Virus record (IMG/VR): IMGVR_UViG_3300040810_000454
Coordinates: 1 to 32,244 of that record
Source of the DNA: a virus
DNA length: 32,244 nt
Strand: one strand, 5' to 3'
The number at the start of each line of letters is the position of its first letter. Positions within the stretch are counted from its first letter, which is position 1. Positions 15,114 through 23,855 of this stretch are shown here, piece by piece. A model generated the notes under the pieces. The model searched no databases, was not told the origin of the DNA, and worked only from the letters and a program-made list of their open reading frames with translations. The position numbers and the translations under genes are program-made.

Positions 15114-15550
15114 TATTTGATACCTAATTCTTTTTCTGTAAAGACCTTAAATTCAAATCCTCTATCCAAACACCATTCTCTTGCTGCTTCCCACTTTGCT
15201 TGATTTCTAGCATATTCATAAACCTCACGCAGATAACCTTTGGTTTGACTCTTTGGTTTCTCTGGTGGTAAAGTTTGTCTTTGAGGTTTGATTTCAATAA
15301 TATACTTTTTTACCTTTCCATTTGCTTCCTGGACTTTGATATAAAAATCTGGGAAATATCGATGTGCTTTATTATCTACTGGTGACCTATACCACACAAA
15401 CATTTCCTCACTACCCCATTCCAAGATACTTGGTGTCATGTCACAATATCTCATAAACTTACGCTCCCATAGAGAGCGATAGATGATATTCTGAGAATTA
15501 CCGATGTATTTTTTGGGGTATGATGGTTGATATTTTCCTTTATATGCCAT
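15113..15550 (-). CDS. 4: Head completion protein gp4
   Basis: 145 aa (T4: 150). Clear family pattern: KYIGNSQNIIYRSLWERKFM, RYCDMTPSILEWGSEE and then HRYFPDFYIKVQ and KKYIIEIKPQRQ. The DFY...YIIEIKP segment resembles a PD-(D/E)XK/TnsA-like core. gp4 (with gp50 and gp65 roles in T4 nomenclature) acts when filled heads are made ready for tail joining. First gene of the minus-strand cluster; ATG at 15550 lies 33 nt behind its late box. Confidence 0.92.
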   Translation of the reverse strand: MAYKGKYQPSYPKKYIGNSQNIIYRSLWERKFMRYCDMTPSILEWGSEEMFVWYRSPVDNKAHRYFPDFYIKVQEANGKVKKYIIEIKPQRQTLPPEKPKSQTKGYLREVYEYARNQAKWEAAREWCLDRGFEFKVFTEKELGIK

Positions 15551-15558
15551 CTAAATAC
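15551..15558 (+). promoter_or_regulatory. Late promoter box CTAAATAC (rightward)
   Basis: Drives the gp54-like gene at 15592. Together with the box at 15583-15590 it forms an inverted pair separated by 24 bp. Confidence 0.65.
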
Positions 15559-15582
15559 TTAATAATGTAATACTCGTATAAG

Positions 15583-15590
15583 GTATTTAG
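15583..15590 (-). promoter_or_regulatory. Late promoter box CTAAATAC (leftward)
   Basis: GTATTTAG on the plus strand, an exact reverse complement of the rightward box at 15551. It drives gp4 and the minus-strand cluster and lies immediately before the GTG of the opposite gene. Confidence 0.65.
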
Positions 15591-15591
15591 A

Positions 15592-16374
15592 GTGCCAGCA
15601 CCTAGACCAAGAAAGATATCAGATTTCAAACCAACTCTAACTAGACTCGCACAAACTTCTCATTATGAGTTGTCTTTTGGTGGGTTACCTACACCACTAA
15701 GACAACATTTAAATGTGAGAGGAGTTGGATATCGTTTTATTACTGAAACTTCAGGACTTCTTTGCAGTGCTGCTGTGATACCTGGAAGTTCTCTTGCAAC
15801 GGCAGATATCGTTGGAAACTTTATGGGTGTCTCTGAAAAGATGGCACATACAAGAGCATTTACAGAAATTCAATTAGAATTTTATGTTGACTATCAATAT
15901 AAAACTATAAAATTCTTTGAGCACTGGATGGAGTTTATTTCTAGTGGATCTGGTGAATCGCAAGCACAAGATGGATATTACTTCAGAATGGTATATCCAG
16001 ATGACTATAAGTGTAATCAGACTAAATTAATCAAGTTTGACAGGGATTATGATAATGCTATAGAATATACTTTCTATGGAATGTTCCCAGTTTCTATGAA
16101 TTCTATTCCTGTCAATTATGGAAACTCTGAGATATTGAAAGCCACAGTGACATTTAATGTTGATAGATATGTTGCTGGAAGGTATGATAGTTATTCCTTG
16201 TATAGAGGAAACTATGGTAACATAGAATCAAATGAGAATTCTGGAAGTGTTAATAATGACTTTGCAAACTACGAAGCAAGTAGAGCATTTATCAATCCAA
16301 CATATTCGGATTCTACCAATCAAATACTCACGGATGCTGGTAGAAACTTAATTGAGAACCCTCTGGGACAATAA
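15592..16374 (+). CDS. 54: gp54-like baseplate tail tube initiator
   Basis: 260 aa from GTG 15592 (AAGG at 15580-15583 serves as Shine-Dalgarno; no early ATG in frame). The N-terminus is basic and Pro-rich (MPAPRPRK). The body LLCSAAVIPGSSLATADI, FTEIQLEFYVDYQYKTIKFF, YFRMVYPDDYKCNQ and AIEYTFYGMFPVSMNSIPV has the tail-tube fold seen in gp19/gp48/gp54. gp54 in T4 is 320 aa and starts tube assembly above gp48, whose gene is close by. It could instead be another tube-like protein, since sequence similarity within this group is loose. Confidence 0.65.
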   Translation: MPAPRPRKISDFKPTLTRLAQTSHYELSFGGLPTPLRQHLNVRGVGYRFITETSGLLCSAAVIPGSSLATADIVGNFMGVSEKMAHTRAFTEIQLEFYVDYQYKTIKFFEHWMEFISSGSGESQAQDGYYFRMVYPDDYKCNQTKLIKFDRDYDNAIEYTFYGMFPVSMNSIPVNYGNSEILKATVTFNVDRYVAGRYDSYSLYRGNYGNIESNENSGSVNNDFANYEASRAFINPTYSDSTNQILTDAGRNLIENPLGQ

Positions 16375-16380
16375 TAAATA
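16374..16380 (+). promoter_or_regulatory. Late promoter box ATAAATA
   Basis: Shares one base with the TAA (16372-16374) of the gp54-like gene and lies 26 nt before the ATG at 16407. Confidence 0.6.
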
Positions 16381-16406
16381 ATCTTAACTGAACTTTTTGG
16401 GTTGTT

Positions 16407-17126
16407 ATGCCTTTACCAAAAATATCTACACCAACATATGAGTTGGAAATTCCTTCTAGTGGGAAGAAAATTAAGTATAGACCATTCCTAGTAAAGGAAG
16501 AAAAAATCCTCATCATAGCGATGGAAACTGAGGATAGTAAGCATATCGCTAATGCTGTAAAGGATGTAATTTCAAGTTGCATTCTAACCAGAGGTGTAAA
16601 GGTAGATCAACTATCTACTTTTGATATTGAGTATCTGTTCTTAAACATTCGTGGTAAATCTGTTGGAGAAGATGTTGAGGTTTTGATTACTTGTCCTGAT
16701 GATAATTTGACACAAGTACCAACCGTAATTAATCTTGACGATATTCACGTACAGATTTCTGAAGAACATAGTAAGGACATTTCACTTGGTAATGACATGA
16801 CTCTCAGGATGAAATATCCTTCTATGAGTGAATTCATCAAATCTAATTTTAGTTCTTCGGAAGAAATTGGTGTTGATGATACTTTTGATTTGATTTGTTC
16901 TTGTATCGAACAAGTATATAATGAAGAGGAGTCGTGGAGTGCTTCTGATTGTACTAAAAAAGAATTGAAAGAATTTTTGGAGCAACTAAGTTCCAAACAG
17001 TTCAAGGAAATTGAAAAATTCTTTGACACGATGCCAAAACTGTCTCATAAAATTAAAATCAAAAATCCAAATACTGGTGTTGAAAGTGAAGTTGTTCTTG
17101 AGGGTCTGACATCTTTTTTCGCGTAA
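16407..17126 (+). CDS. 26: gp26-like baseplate hub/tail assembly protein
   Basis: 239 aa (T4 gp26: 208). N-terminus PLPKISTPTYELEIPSSGKK and KYRPFLVKEEKILIIAME match the T4 baseplate protein family that includes gp26. Middle: DIEYLFLNIRGKSVGEDVEV. The C-terminal half is helical and acidic. In other phages the gene at this place, just ahead of the tape measure, encodes the tail assembly chaperone G. The gene ends in a TCT TTT TTC GCG TAA string that contains a canonical -1 slippery site, and the next small ORF lies in the -1 frame. Confidence 0.75.
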   Translation: MPLPKISTPTYELEIPSSGKKIKYRPFLVKEEKILIIAMETEDSKHIANAVKDVISSCILTRGVKVDQLSTFDIEYLFLNIRGKSVGEDVEVLITCPDDNLTQVPTVINLDDIHVQISEEHSKDISLGNDMTLRMKYPSMSEFIKSNFSSSEEIGVDDTFDLICSCIEQVYNEEESWSASDCTKKELKEFLEQLSSKQFKEIEKFFDTMPKLSHKIKIKNPNTGVESEVVLEGLTSFFA

Positions 17127-17140
17127 GTATGGCTCATACT
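17114..17140 (+). promoter_or_regulatory. Candidate programmed -1 frameshift site
   Basis: Slippery heptamer T TTT TTC at 17114-17120, in the correct phase of the gp26-like frame. A 5-nt spacer follows and then AGTATG (17126-17131) pairs with CATACT (17135-17140) over a GCT loop. The -1 frame has no stop between the heptamer and the ATG at 17129, so the product would be gp26 minus its last residues fused to the 57-aa ORF. Confidence 0.55.
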
Positions 17141-17302
17141 AATCTAGAGTCATACTTTAAGGTTAATTTTGCCCTTATGCAACATCATAAATATTCTTTG
17201 ACAGAACTAGAAAATATGATACCTTGGGAAAAGGAAGTATATCTTTCTCTTCTCCAACAATATATTGAGGAAGAAACACTAAAACAAAGAGCAAATGGCT
17301 GA
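17129..17302 (+). CDS. Small tail assembly chaperone-like ORF (T-type), 57 aa
   Basis: Reads MAHTNLESYFKVNFALMQHH then KYSLTELENMIPWEKEVYLS and LLQQYIEEE. The FALMQHHKYSL.ELE.MIPWE...YL.LL segment is typical of the short second part of tail assembly chaperones (the T part of G/GT), in which a P-W-E motif follows a short helix. It can start at its own ATG (17129, in the hairpin stem) or be reached by -1 frameshifting from the gp26-like gene. It ends overlapping the start of the first tape-measure-like gene (ATGGCTGA). Confidence 0.7.
   Translation: MAHTNLESYFKVNFALMQHHKYSLTELENMIPWEKEVYLSLLQQYIEEETLKQRANG
17187..17193 (+). promoter_or_regulatory. Possible internal late promoter box ATAAATA
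   Basis: Lies inside the 57-aa ORF about 100 nt before the first tape-measure-like gene at 17295. It may be chance in AT-rich DNA. Confidence 0.25.
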
Positions 17303-18671
17303 GATGCAATCACCCTTAGCGGGTGGACTAAGTGGGGCTAGAAGAACAGTATCAGCGTCTTCCGCATTAGGTCGCCCATACTTGAGCAGCTCACTTGCTA
17401 ATCAGATTGCACAAGCATCAGATAGAGAAACTGCTTCGGTTTTAGAGCAGAATCAAGTTGCTTTGCAGAACGTCACTAATTCAATATCACGAATTAGTGG
17501 TCAGATGATTCTGATTAATAATAATTTATTGACAATCTCGAATTTGCTTTCACAAAATTCTCAACTCGAGAATCTTAAATCTCAACAAGAAATAAACCAA
17601 GAAAGAATATTAGCAGAACAAAAACTTCGAGAAGGAAAAGAAAGTTTAATTGAGAGAAAAATGCAGTCTGTGCTGGCTGCTCCTGTGCAGAAGATTGGAG
17701 CAAAAGCACAATTCTCATTGATGAACTTAATGAGTTTCTTCAATCAATTATTCTTTGGGTGGTTATTAAATCAGGGTGTAGAGACTATTTCTGCACTTGC
17801 CACAGGTAATAGTGAAAAATTAAATGCGATTAAAGATAATCTTCTTAAGAACCTCAGAGATGTTGGTTTAACATTACTCGCTCTACAAACTGGATTTGGT
17901 TTTTTTAGAGGTGGTCTTTTAAGAATTGGTACAAGAATCGCTCAGGCGGTAGCACTTAAGTTGTTTAGTAGACCCATTACAGCGTTATTTGATGCTGTTA
18001 AAGGAATTGCAAAAGCAGTACTACCAGAACCAGTTCTTGGGTGGTTGAGAATAGCGTATCAGTACGCTACTGGACAAATACTAGGACCAGAAGAGAGTTC
18101 GACTGGTGCGGGTGAAGTTTCTTCTCCATCCACCGTTATTGGTGGTATGGCTAATAATATGATGCCTGGTCAGAAAGAAGAAAGCGCAGGTGAATTTTTA
18201 GCATCAGCTGGAGGTGCTCTAGTAGCATTTGAAGCAGGTTATAAGTATACACCTGGTCCTGCTTGGTTGAAAACAATAAGTGGATTGACTTTCTCAGTTG
18301 TTGGTTCTAATGTTGCTAAGGGAGTTCTGAATAGTCTCACTGGTTCATCAGATCAGGCAGCACAAACTACTTCTGATGCTTCAGCAAATGCTGAGTTAAA
18401 ACCAGCAGAATCAAGGACTGATGCCACAACGGAAATAAAGGCAACAATTTCAGCACCAGAACTGAAAGATAAATCACAGACTGTTCCAGAGTTACCGAAA
18501 CCAAAATCAAATGTAACTGTAATAGATGCTCCACAAGAGCAAGCATCATCAGGAACTCAGCAAAAGTTAGGTCTAGCAAATAGAACACCTAATGTTGCTA
18601 GTTCCAATGTAGACAATCCATTCCCATTATTTGGTGCTGTGACTTATAACGTACCCGCAGCGATAGGATAA
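17295..18671 (+). CDS. Tape-measure-like tail protein A, 458 aa
   Basis: N-terminal 130 residues are rich in Gln, Ser and Asn with a long coiled coil (ISRISGQMILINNNLLTISN through EINQERILAEQKLREGKESL). Next comes a hydrophobic helical region including FNQLFFGWLLNQGVETISAL, LTLLALQTGFGFFRGGLL and a PLSN-like Ala/Gly-rich stretch near residue 310, followed by a Ser/Pro/Thr-rich tail. Coiled coil plus membrane-active helices just behind the chaperone-like genes fits a tape measure or hub protein (T4 gp29 position). I cannot show direct similarity to gp29. It shares the GWLL helix with the following protein. Confidence 0.55.
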   Translation: MAEMQSPLAGGLSGARRTVSASSALGRPYLSSSLANQIAQASDRETASVLEQNQVALQNVTNSISRISGQMILINNNLLTISNLLSQNSQLENLKSQQEINQERILAEQKLREGKESLIERKMQSVLAAPVQKIGAKAQFSLMNLMSFFNQLFFGWLLNQGVETISALATGNSEKLNAIKDNLLKNLRDVGLTLLALQTGFGFFRGGLLRIGTRIAQAVALKLFSRPITALFDAVKGIAKAVLPEPVLGWLRIAYQYATGQILGPEESSTGAGEVSSPSTVIGGMANNMMPGQKEESAGEFLASAGGALVAFEAGYKYTPGPAWLKTISGLTFSVVGSNVAKGVLNSLTGSSDQAAQTTSDASANAELKPAESRTDATTEIKATISAPELKDKSQTVPELPKPKSNVTVIDAPQEQASSGTQQKLGLANRTPNVASSNVDNPFPLFGAVTYNVPAAIG

Positions 18672-18672
18672 T

Positions 18673-20520
18673 ATGGCAAGTACAACTCTAGCATACAGGT
18701 CATCTCTAAAAATATCTTCTTTATCGAGAACTATTGACTCGGTAAACAAAACATTTGGTAGTGTTGAAGAAACTACCAATACAATAGCAAAAACTTTAAC
18801 GGAAAGAAATCAACAAAAACAAAAACTCATATCAGATAAAACAAAATTTTTCTTAGCGAGAAGAGAAGCAGTTAGAAAGAGAGAACAAGAAAGTATCATA
18901 GAAGCATCTAGTATTGGTGGTACTATAAAACGCACCAATAAAGTTGTAATGGATAGTACCAAAGGATTCTTAGGTAGAATACTTGATTTTGCTGGTACAT
19001 TATTAGTTGGTTGGTTGTTATTAAATCTACCTAGAATTATTGATGGTACAAAAAAACTTATAGAAAGAATTCAAAAGTTAGTTACTACTTTATCTAATGC
19101 AGTTGGTAATGTAACAGACTTTTTGTTCACAATAGGAGACACATTGAGTGGTGTTTTAAGAGACGTTACATCTTTCAATTTTGGTAATATTAGAAATACA
19201 GTTGAAGATGGAATGAGTAAGATGAATCAGTCCATCAGAAAATTGGAAAATGATATTATATTTGCTATCAATCTTCTGCTAAGACCTCTTGATTTTGGAT
19301 TTGGTTTAGACGATAAGGTACCAGGTACAAAATCAGGTGTTGGTAGTGACTTTGGAGGATATACTGAACCCAGTGGTGGGATATCTAATGGTAGAGTTAA
19401 TCCTCAAGCAGTTTATCAATATTTGAGATCTCTTGGTGTATCCCACATTCATTCGATGGGTATTCTTGCAAATATTCAAGGTGAAAGTGGTTTTAGAGTA
19501 GCAGCAGATGAGGCTGGTGATGGTTCTAGAGGTATTGGTTTATTCCAATACACATATCCAACTAGAAAGAAAGCATTTTTAGAAGCAGTTCCAGACTATA
19601 AAACAAATTGGAAAGGTCAAGTAAGATTTGCTGTTGGTGAAAGTACAGCACCACAATATCTTGCATCATCATTTGGTAGTCCTGAAGCAGCAGCGGCTTG
19701 GTGGATGAGAAATTGGGAAAGACCCGATACTGCATTATATGGATCAAGAGATGATAAGCATAATAAGTTCATAGAATCATTTAAAGTACCACAACCTACC
19801 ACAGCAAAAGGTCCAATAAAACTTGGTCCAAAATTATCTAAGTATCAAGATGTTAGTGGAATGATTGCTAATGGTAGTGTTAGTGCTTCAGTAACAAGTC
19901 TTTATGGAATGCGTGGTGGTAAGATGCATAGGGGTATTGATATTGCTGCTCCTATGGGAACTCATATTGCACTTCGTGTTGATTGTGAGGTTATGGGTAC
20001 AGCAAATGACAGAAGTGGATATGGTTTAGTTATTGATGTCTGGGTTCCTCAGTATGGAGTACAACTTCGTTTTGGACACTGTAGTAAGTTCTTGATTACT
20101 TCTGGAAAAATTCCAGCAGGAAAATCATTTGCTACTGTCGGGTCTACTGGAAGATCTGATGGTCCACACATTCACTTTGAATACACCAGAGAAAAGGATA
20201 GTAGAAAAGGTGGTAGTGATGGTGATCCATCTCCTTATGTACCTCTCATCCTTCTTACCACTGGACCAAGTTCTTCTGGTTCATTTACAACATCATCCAA
20301 ACCAAGTGCTGCTCAGATATCTGTAACAAAGAATAATGAGGTTGCACAGAAGATAACCACAGAGAGAAAGGGTGATGAAGTTGTTGTTGTGAGAAGACAA
20401 CCTAGTGAACCAGTTTCACCAGCATCTGTTATATCATCTGGTTCTCAAATGATTACTGGTGGAAAGGGGTTAAATACATTTATCAAAGAAGTTCTATTCT
20501 TAAATCTAGCAAGTACTTAA
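18673..20520 (+). CDS. Tape-measure-like tail protein B with lysozyme and M23 peptidase domains
   Basis: 615 aa, starting 1 nt behind protein A. Residues 1-90: coiled coil. Residues about 97-135: hydrophobic helix GTLLVGWLLLNLPRIIDG, similar to the GWLL helix of protein A. Residues about 238-370: tail lysozyme domain (AVYQYLRSLGVSHIHSMGIL, then NIQGESGF with the catalytic-type Glu, GSRGIGLFQY, AAAAWWMRNWE). Residues about 405-535: M23 endopeptidase with MHRGIDIAAPMG (H...D), GYGLVIDV and GPHIHFE (HxH). Both walls of the murein, glycan and peptide, would be attacked during DNA injection. In T4 the tail lysozyme is part of gp5; here it has moved to this protein. Confidence 0.85.
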   Translation: MASTTLAYRSSLKISSLSRTIDSVNKTFGSVEETTNTIAKTLTERNQQKQKLISDKTKFFLARREAVRKREQESIIEASSIGGTIKRTNKVVMDSTKGFLGRILDFAGTLLVGWLLLNLPRIIDGTKKLIERIQKLVTTLSNAVGNVTDFLFTIGDTLSGVLRDVTSFNFGNIRNTVEDGMSKMNQSIRKLENDIIFAINLLLRPLDFGFGLDDKVPGTKSGVGSDFGGYTEPSGGISNGRVNPQAVYQYLRSLGVSHIHSMGILANIQGESGFRVAADEAGDGSRGIGLFQYTYPTRKKAFLEAVPDYKTNWKGQVRFAVGESTAPQYLASSFGSPEAAAAWWMRNWERPDTALYGSRDDKHNKFIESFKVPQPTTAKGPIKLGPKLSKYQDVSGMIANGSVSASVTSLYGMRGGKMHRGIDIAAPMGTHIALRVDCEVMGTANDRSGYGLVIDVWVPQYGVQLRFGHCSKFLITSGKIPAGKSFATVGSTGRSDGPHIHFEYTREKDSRKGGSDGDPSPYVPLILLTTGPSSSGSFTTSSKPSAAQISVTKNNEVAQKITTERKGDEVVVVRRQPSEPVSPASVISSGSQMITGGKGLNTFIKEVLFLNLAST

Positions 20521-21804
20521 ATGGCAGCAATAGATGCATCTCTATATGATGAAATAACAATTGAATCAATAGATGGAAATAAAACGGTTGATATTAGACT
20601 AGGTGTAGTTGGTGTAGATTATTATGAGGATCTTTTTTCACCAACTATAACCATGAAAATACTAGTCACAGCGACTGGTGGATTTCCTGGTGGTCTTTAT
20701 AGTGGACTACCTCTTCGTGGTGGTGAAAGAGTTTCTCTAAAAATAGAAGGTAATTCTGGTAGTAATGAAGGACTAGATTTCTCAAACAAAGAAGATTATC
20801 TTTATGTTTCAAGTATTACTAATGTAATTACGGATTCGCAAAAAGAAGTATTCACTCTAAATCTTGTATCTAAAGAAGCACTTACTAATGAGACTACAAG
20901 AGTTTATGAAAAGTATTCACCAGAAAGTAGAATTGATGTTTCAGTAAAGAAAATAGTTGAAGAAAAACTGAAGACTAATAAACCAGTAGACATTGATGTT
21001 TCATCTAACAAATATGGATTTCTAGGTAACCTGAAAAAACCATTTACAGTATTGGTTTGGTTAGCATCAAAAGCAGTTTCTGAGGATGGAAAATCCGCTG
21101 GTTTCTTCTTCTATCAAACACAAGATGGGTATAAATTCAAGTCAATAGACAATTTGATAACACAAAAACCTTTTCCACAAACTTATGTTTATAGTGAGGT
21201 GAATCAACATTCGAGTAAAGTTAACAATGATTTTAAAATTCTAAGTTACAACATTCAAAAGAATCAAAATCTGATTGAGAAACTCAGATTAGGTGCATAT
21301 TCCAGTTATCTTGCAGCATATAATCCACTTACTGGTGAATTCCCTTCTGGAACTGTAGGACCACAAAATACTGATATGAAGAATCTCGGTCAGGAACAAG
21401 AGTTTCCTGAAATTAGGACTGAAGGAAATAGAAGACTTGTCGATATACCAAGCAGAATTATGACACAAGTTGTAGATATTGGTACATTAAGTTCAGTGTC
21501 TAGCACTGATATGAATGCAGATCCATTTAATAATTTAAGACAATCTGTCATTCGTTACAATCTTTTGTTTAGTCAGACATTAGATATGACTGTTCCTCTG
21601 AATACAAATTTGAAAGCAGGTGATATTATTAGTTGTGAGTTTCCAAAAATAACAACTGATAAGAAAAAAGAAATAGATTCTGATAAGAGTGGTCTATATA
21701 TGATAAAAGAATTGTGTCATCATTTCGATACTGAAATGTCTGTGACATCAATGAAATTGATTAGAGATACATTCGGTGTTTACGGTACAAATAATAAGAA
21801 GTAA
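20521..21804 (+). CDS. 27: gp27-like baseplate hub protein
   Basis: 427 aa (T4 gp27: 391). The N-terminal half is beta-rich, with YDEITIESIDGNKTVDIRLG, YYEDLFSPTITMKILVTATG and LPLRGGERVSLKI, the tube-like hub fold. Later VVWLASK-type helix (FTVLVWLASKAV), SAGFFFYQTQDGYKFKSID and a C-terminal RYNLLFSQTLDMTVPLNTNL then KAGDIISCEFP with GLYMIKELCHHFDTE are typical of gp27/gpD hub proteins. It lies directly upstream of the gp5-like gene, its partner in the T4 hub. Starts right after the preceding TAA. Confidence 0.78.
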   Translation: MAAIDASLYDEITIESIDGNKTVDIRLGVVGVDYYEDLFSPTITMKILVTATGGFPGGLYSGLPLRGGERVSLKIEGNSGSNEGLDFSNKEDYLYVSSITNVITDSQKEVFTLNLVSKEALTNETTRVYEKYSPESRIDVSVKKIVEEKLKTNKPVDIDVSSNKYGFLGNLKKPFTVLVWLASKAVSEDGKSAGFFFYQTQDGYKFKSIDNLITQKPFPQTYVYSEVNQHSSKVNNDFKILSYNIQKNQNLIEKLRLGAYSSYLAAYNPLTGEFPSGTVGPQNTDMKNLGQEQEFPEIRTEGNRRLVDIPSRIMTQVVDIGTLSSVSSTDMNADPFNNLRQSVIRYNLLFSQTLDMTVPLNTNLKAGDIISCEFPKITTDKKKEIDSDKSGLYMIKELCHHFDTEMSVTSMKLIRDTFGVYGTNNKK

Positions 21805-23855
21805 TGGAAGAATCTTTACTTAAAACTAGTTTTATTGGAAGAGATGGTTTTCTCTGGTGGATAGGTCAAGTTGCCAGCGAAACATCCTGGAATTCTAATT
21901 CTAAGGATGGTGGATGGGGTGTGCGATATAAAGTTCGCATTATGGGGTATCATCCACCCAGCACAGCAGAACTAAAGGACGAAGATCTTCCTTGGGCTCA
22001 GGTTATGTTACCACCTGGATCTACTGGTGGTGCGATGATAGGTAGGACTATAAAATTCGCTCAGGGTGATGTTGTAGTTGGTTTCTTCCTTGATGGAGAT
22101 AATGCACAGATACCAGTTATCATGGGTGCATTTGGAAAAACGACATATGCTGCTCCGACCGCAGAACAAATTCCATTTGGTGTAAATTCTGGATTTTCTG
22201 ACTCATTTAAGAAAAAACCTAGTTCTGTAATCAAGAATGATGAAAGTAATCAGTCAACACCAGATTCTAGACCATCTCCAACAAAGAGAGGTGTAGCGCA
22301 AGCAAAAAGAACTAATCCAGATAACCCAGCAGCATATACAAGCACAGATGGATATACAATTCCACTTCCTTGTGGAAATGAAGAAGAAAAAAATAAAGGT
22401 TCAAAGGGAACAATCAATAAAGTTAAAATTGCTATTGAGCAGTTTACCAAATGGTTGCAAGATAAAAAAGCAAAATTTGATGAAGATATAGAATGGCTTA
22501 GAGATGAAATAGATAAAGAAATTGATGAAAGGGCAGAACAAATCACAAAAATTCTTTCTGGATTAATTTCTGGAATGGTAAACACTGTGATGGCAAGTCT
22601 TGCATCTTTATTCAACAAAGGAATGAAGATGCTTTATGCTAAGGTGTATGCAGAAACTCTTGCCGCTACAGGTAGTCCAATAGCAGCACATCTTGCAGGT
22701 GTTGCAGCACAACTCGGAATGGTTCCAGCACTCAAAACATTTCAGTGTTTAATTGAATGTTTGACAAATCAGATTGTTGGTAAGGTCACATCTCTGATTG
22801 CAGAAATACTTAAATCAGTAGCAAATAATGTATTAAACTTTGCACAATGTATCGCAGACCAAACAGTTGGAGCTATGATTAATGGTATTATCTCTTTGTT
22901 AGATAATGCAGTATTACCAGCTCTTCAAGGTGTAACAAAGATTCTCAGTTTCTTTGAGGACTTTAATTTTCAAAATCTATTAAGGAATAGTATTGATGCA
23001 ATTCTTGGATTAGTTGGACTGAGATCTTGCTTCAAACCACCAGTCAAAGATAAGTATGGTGCGTGTAAATATGTTCTTGGTTATGGTCCAGTTATGCAGG
23101 ATGAACCAGATTTAGACGGTTTAATTAAAAATGCAAACGTGGCAAAAGCAGCATCTGTTGCTGCACAAGTTTCTGGATTCCCATTAGATGGAGTTCAAGA
23201 TATTGTTGGTTCATTCGGTTTCTTTAGTGATGCTATTAAAGATCCAGCATCAGAATTTCTTGGAGATGTTGATTCTTGTTTCGCCGGTATTCCAACTCTT
23301 TGCGGACCACCAAAAATCAATATCTTTGGTGGTGGAGGAGAAGGTGGTACCGCAACAGCACTTATGGGTCTTATTGATGGTGAAGGAAGAAATAGGACTG
23401 GTAGTGTAATTGATATTCAGGTTACAAATCCTGGAAATGGATATACATTCCCACCGTTCGTGGAGGTTGTTGATAGTTGTGGTAAGGGATATGGTTGTGT
23501 TGCAAGATCTATTGTCAAAGATGGAAAATTAACAAATATCTATGTTGTTTCCGAAGGTGAGGGATATCCAGTTGAGGATGATACTCCATATATTGTTGAT
23601 ACTGTAACCGTTATAGATCCTGGAAGTGATTATGAAGATGGTGATATTGTCACCGACAATCTTGGAAATGAATATGAAGTAGAAATTTATCTTGGTGCTA
23701 TCATTAAGGTAACGCCAATAAATAGCAAAGATATAACTGCTATTCCAACTATTGAGGTCATATCTGATACTGGATCTGGAGCAATATTGTCAGCAAATCT
23801 TGGAGCAAGACCAGACCAAAGAGAAGTAAAACAAGTTATTGACTGTGTAATCTAA
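21804..23855 (+). CDS. 5: gp5-like baseplate hub with OB-fold, lacking lysozyme
   Basis: 683 aa. Residues about 10-115 form the Gp5 OB-fold: FLWWIGQVA, VRYKVRIMGYHPPST, LPWAQVMLPPGSTGG, GDVVVGFFLDGDNAQIPVIM. Residues about 195-470 are helical and hydrophobic with several Cys (FNKGMKMLYAKVYAETLAAT..., CLIECL) in place of the T4 lysozyme. Residues about 530-683 are beta-rich with two NPGNGYT/EGEGYP-type segments. No lysozyme catalytic motif and no beta-helix are visible. The helical insert is Ala-rich and could contact the tape measure. It starts on the last base of the gp27-like gene. Confidence 0.85.
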   Translation: MEESLLKTSFIGRDGFLWWIGQVASETSWNSNSKDGGWGVRYKVRIMGYHPPSTAELKDEDLPWAQVMLPPGSTGGAMIGRTIKFAQGDVVVGFFLDGDNAQIPVIMGAFGKTTYAAPTAEQIPFGVNSGFSDSFKKKPSSVIKNDESNQSTPDSRPSPTKRGVAQAKRTNPDNPAAYTSTDGYTIPLPCGNEEEKNKGSKGTINKVKIAIEQFTKWLQDKKAKFDEDIEWLRDEIDKEIDERAEQITKILSGLISGMVNTVMASLASLFNKGMKMLYAKVYAETLAATGSPIAAHLAGVAAQLGMVPALKTFQCLIECLTNQIVGKVTSLIAEILKSVANNVLNFAQCIADQTVGAMINGIISLLDNAVLPALQGVTKILSFFEDFNFQNLLRNSIDAILGLVGLRSCFKPPVKDKYGACKYVLGYGPVMQDEPDLDGLIKNANVAKAASVAAQVSGFPLDGVQDIVGSFGFFSDAIKDPASEFLGDVDSCFAGIPTLCGPPKINIFGGGGEGGTATALMGLIDGEGRNRTGSVIDIQVTNPGNGYTFPPFVEVVDSCGKGYGCVARSIVKDGKLTNIYVVSEGEGYPVEDDTPYIVDTVTVIDPGSDYEDGDIVTDNLGNEYEVEIYLGAIIKVTPINSKDITAIPTIEVISDTGSGAILSANLGARPDQREVKQVIDCVI

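Noticed and set aside
20470-20477. TTAAATAC 43 nt before the gp27-like gene
   Set aside because: Inside a coding region and lacking the A or C at the first position of the other boxes; could be chance in AT-rich DNA.
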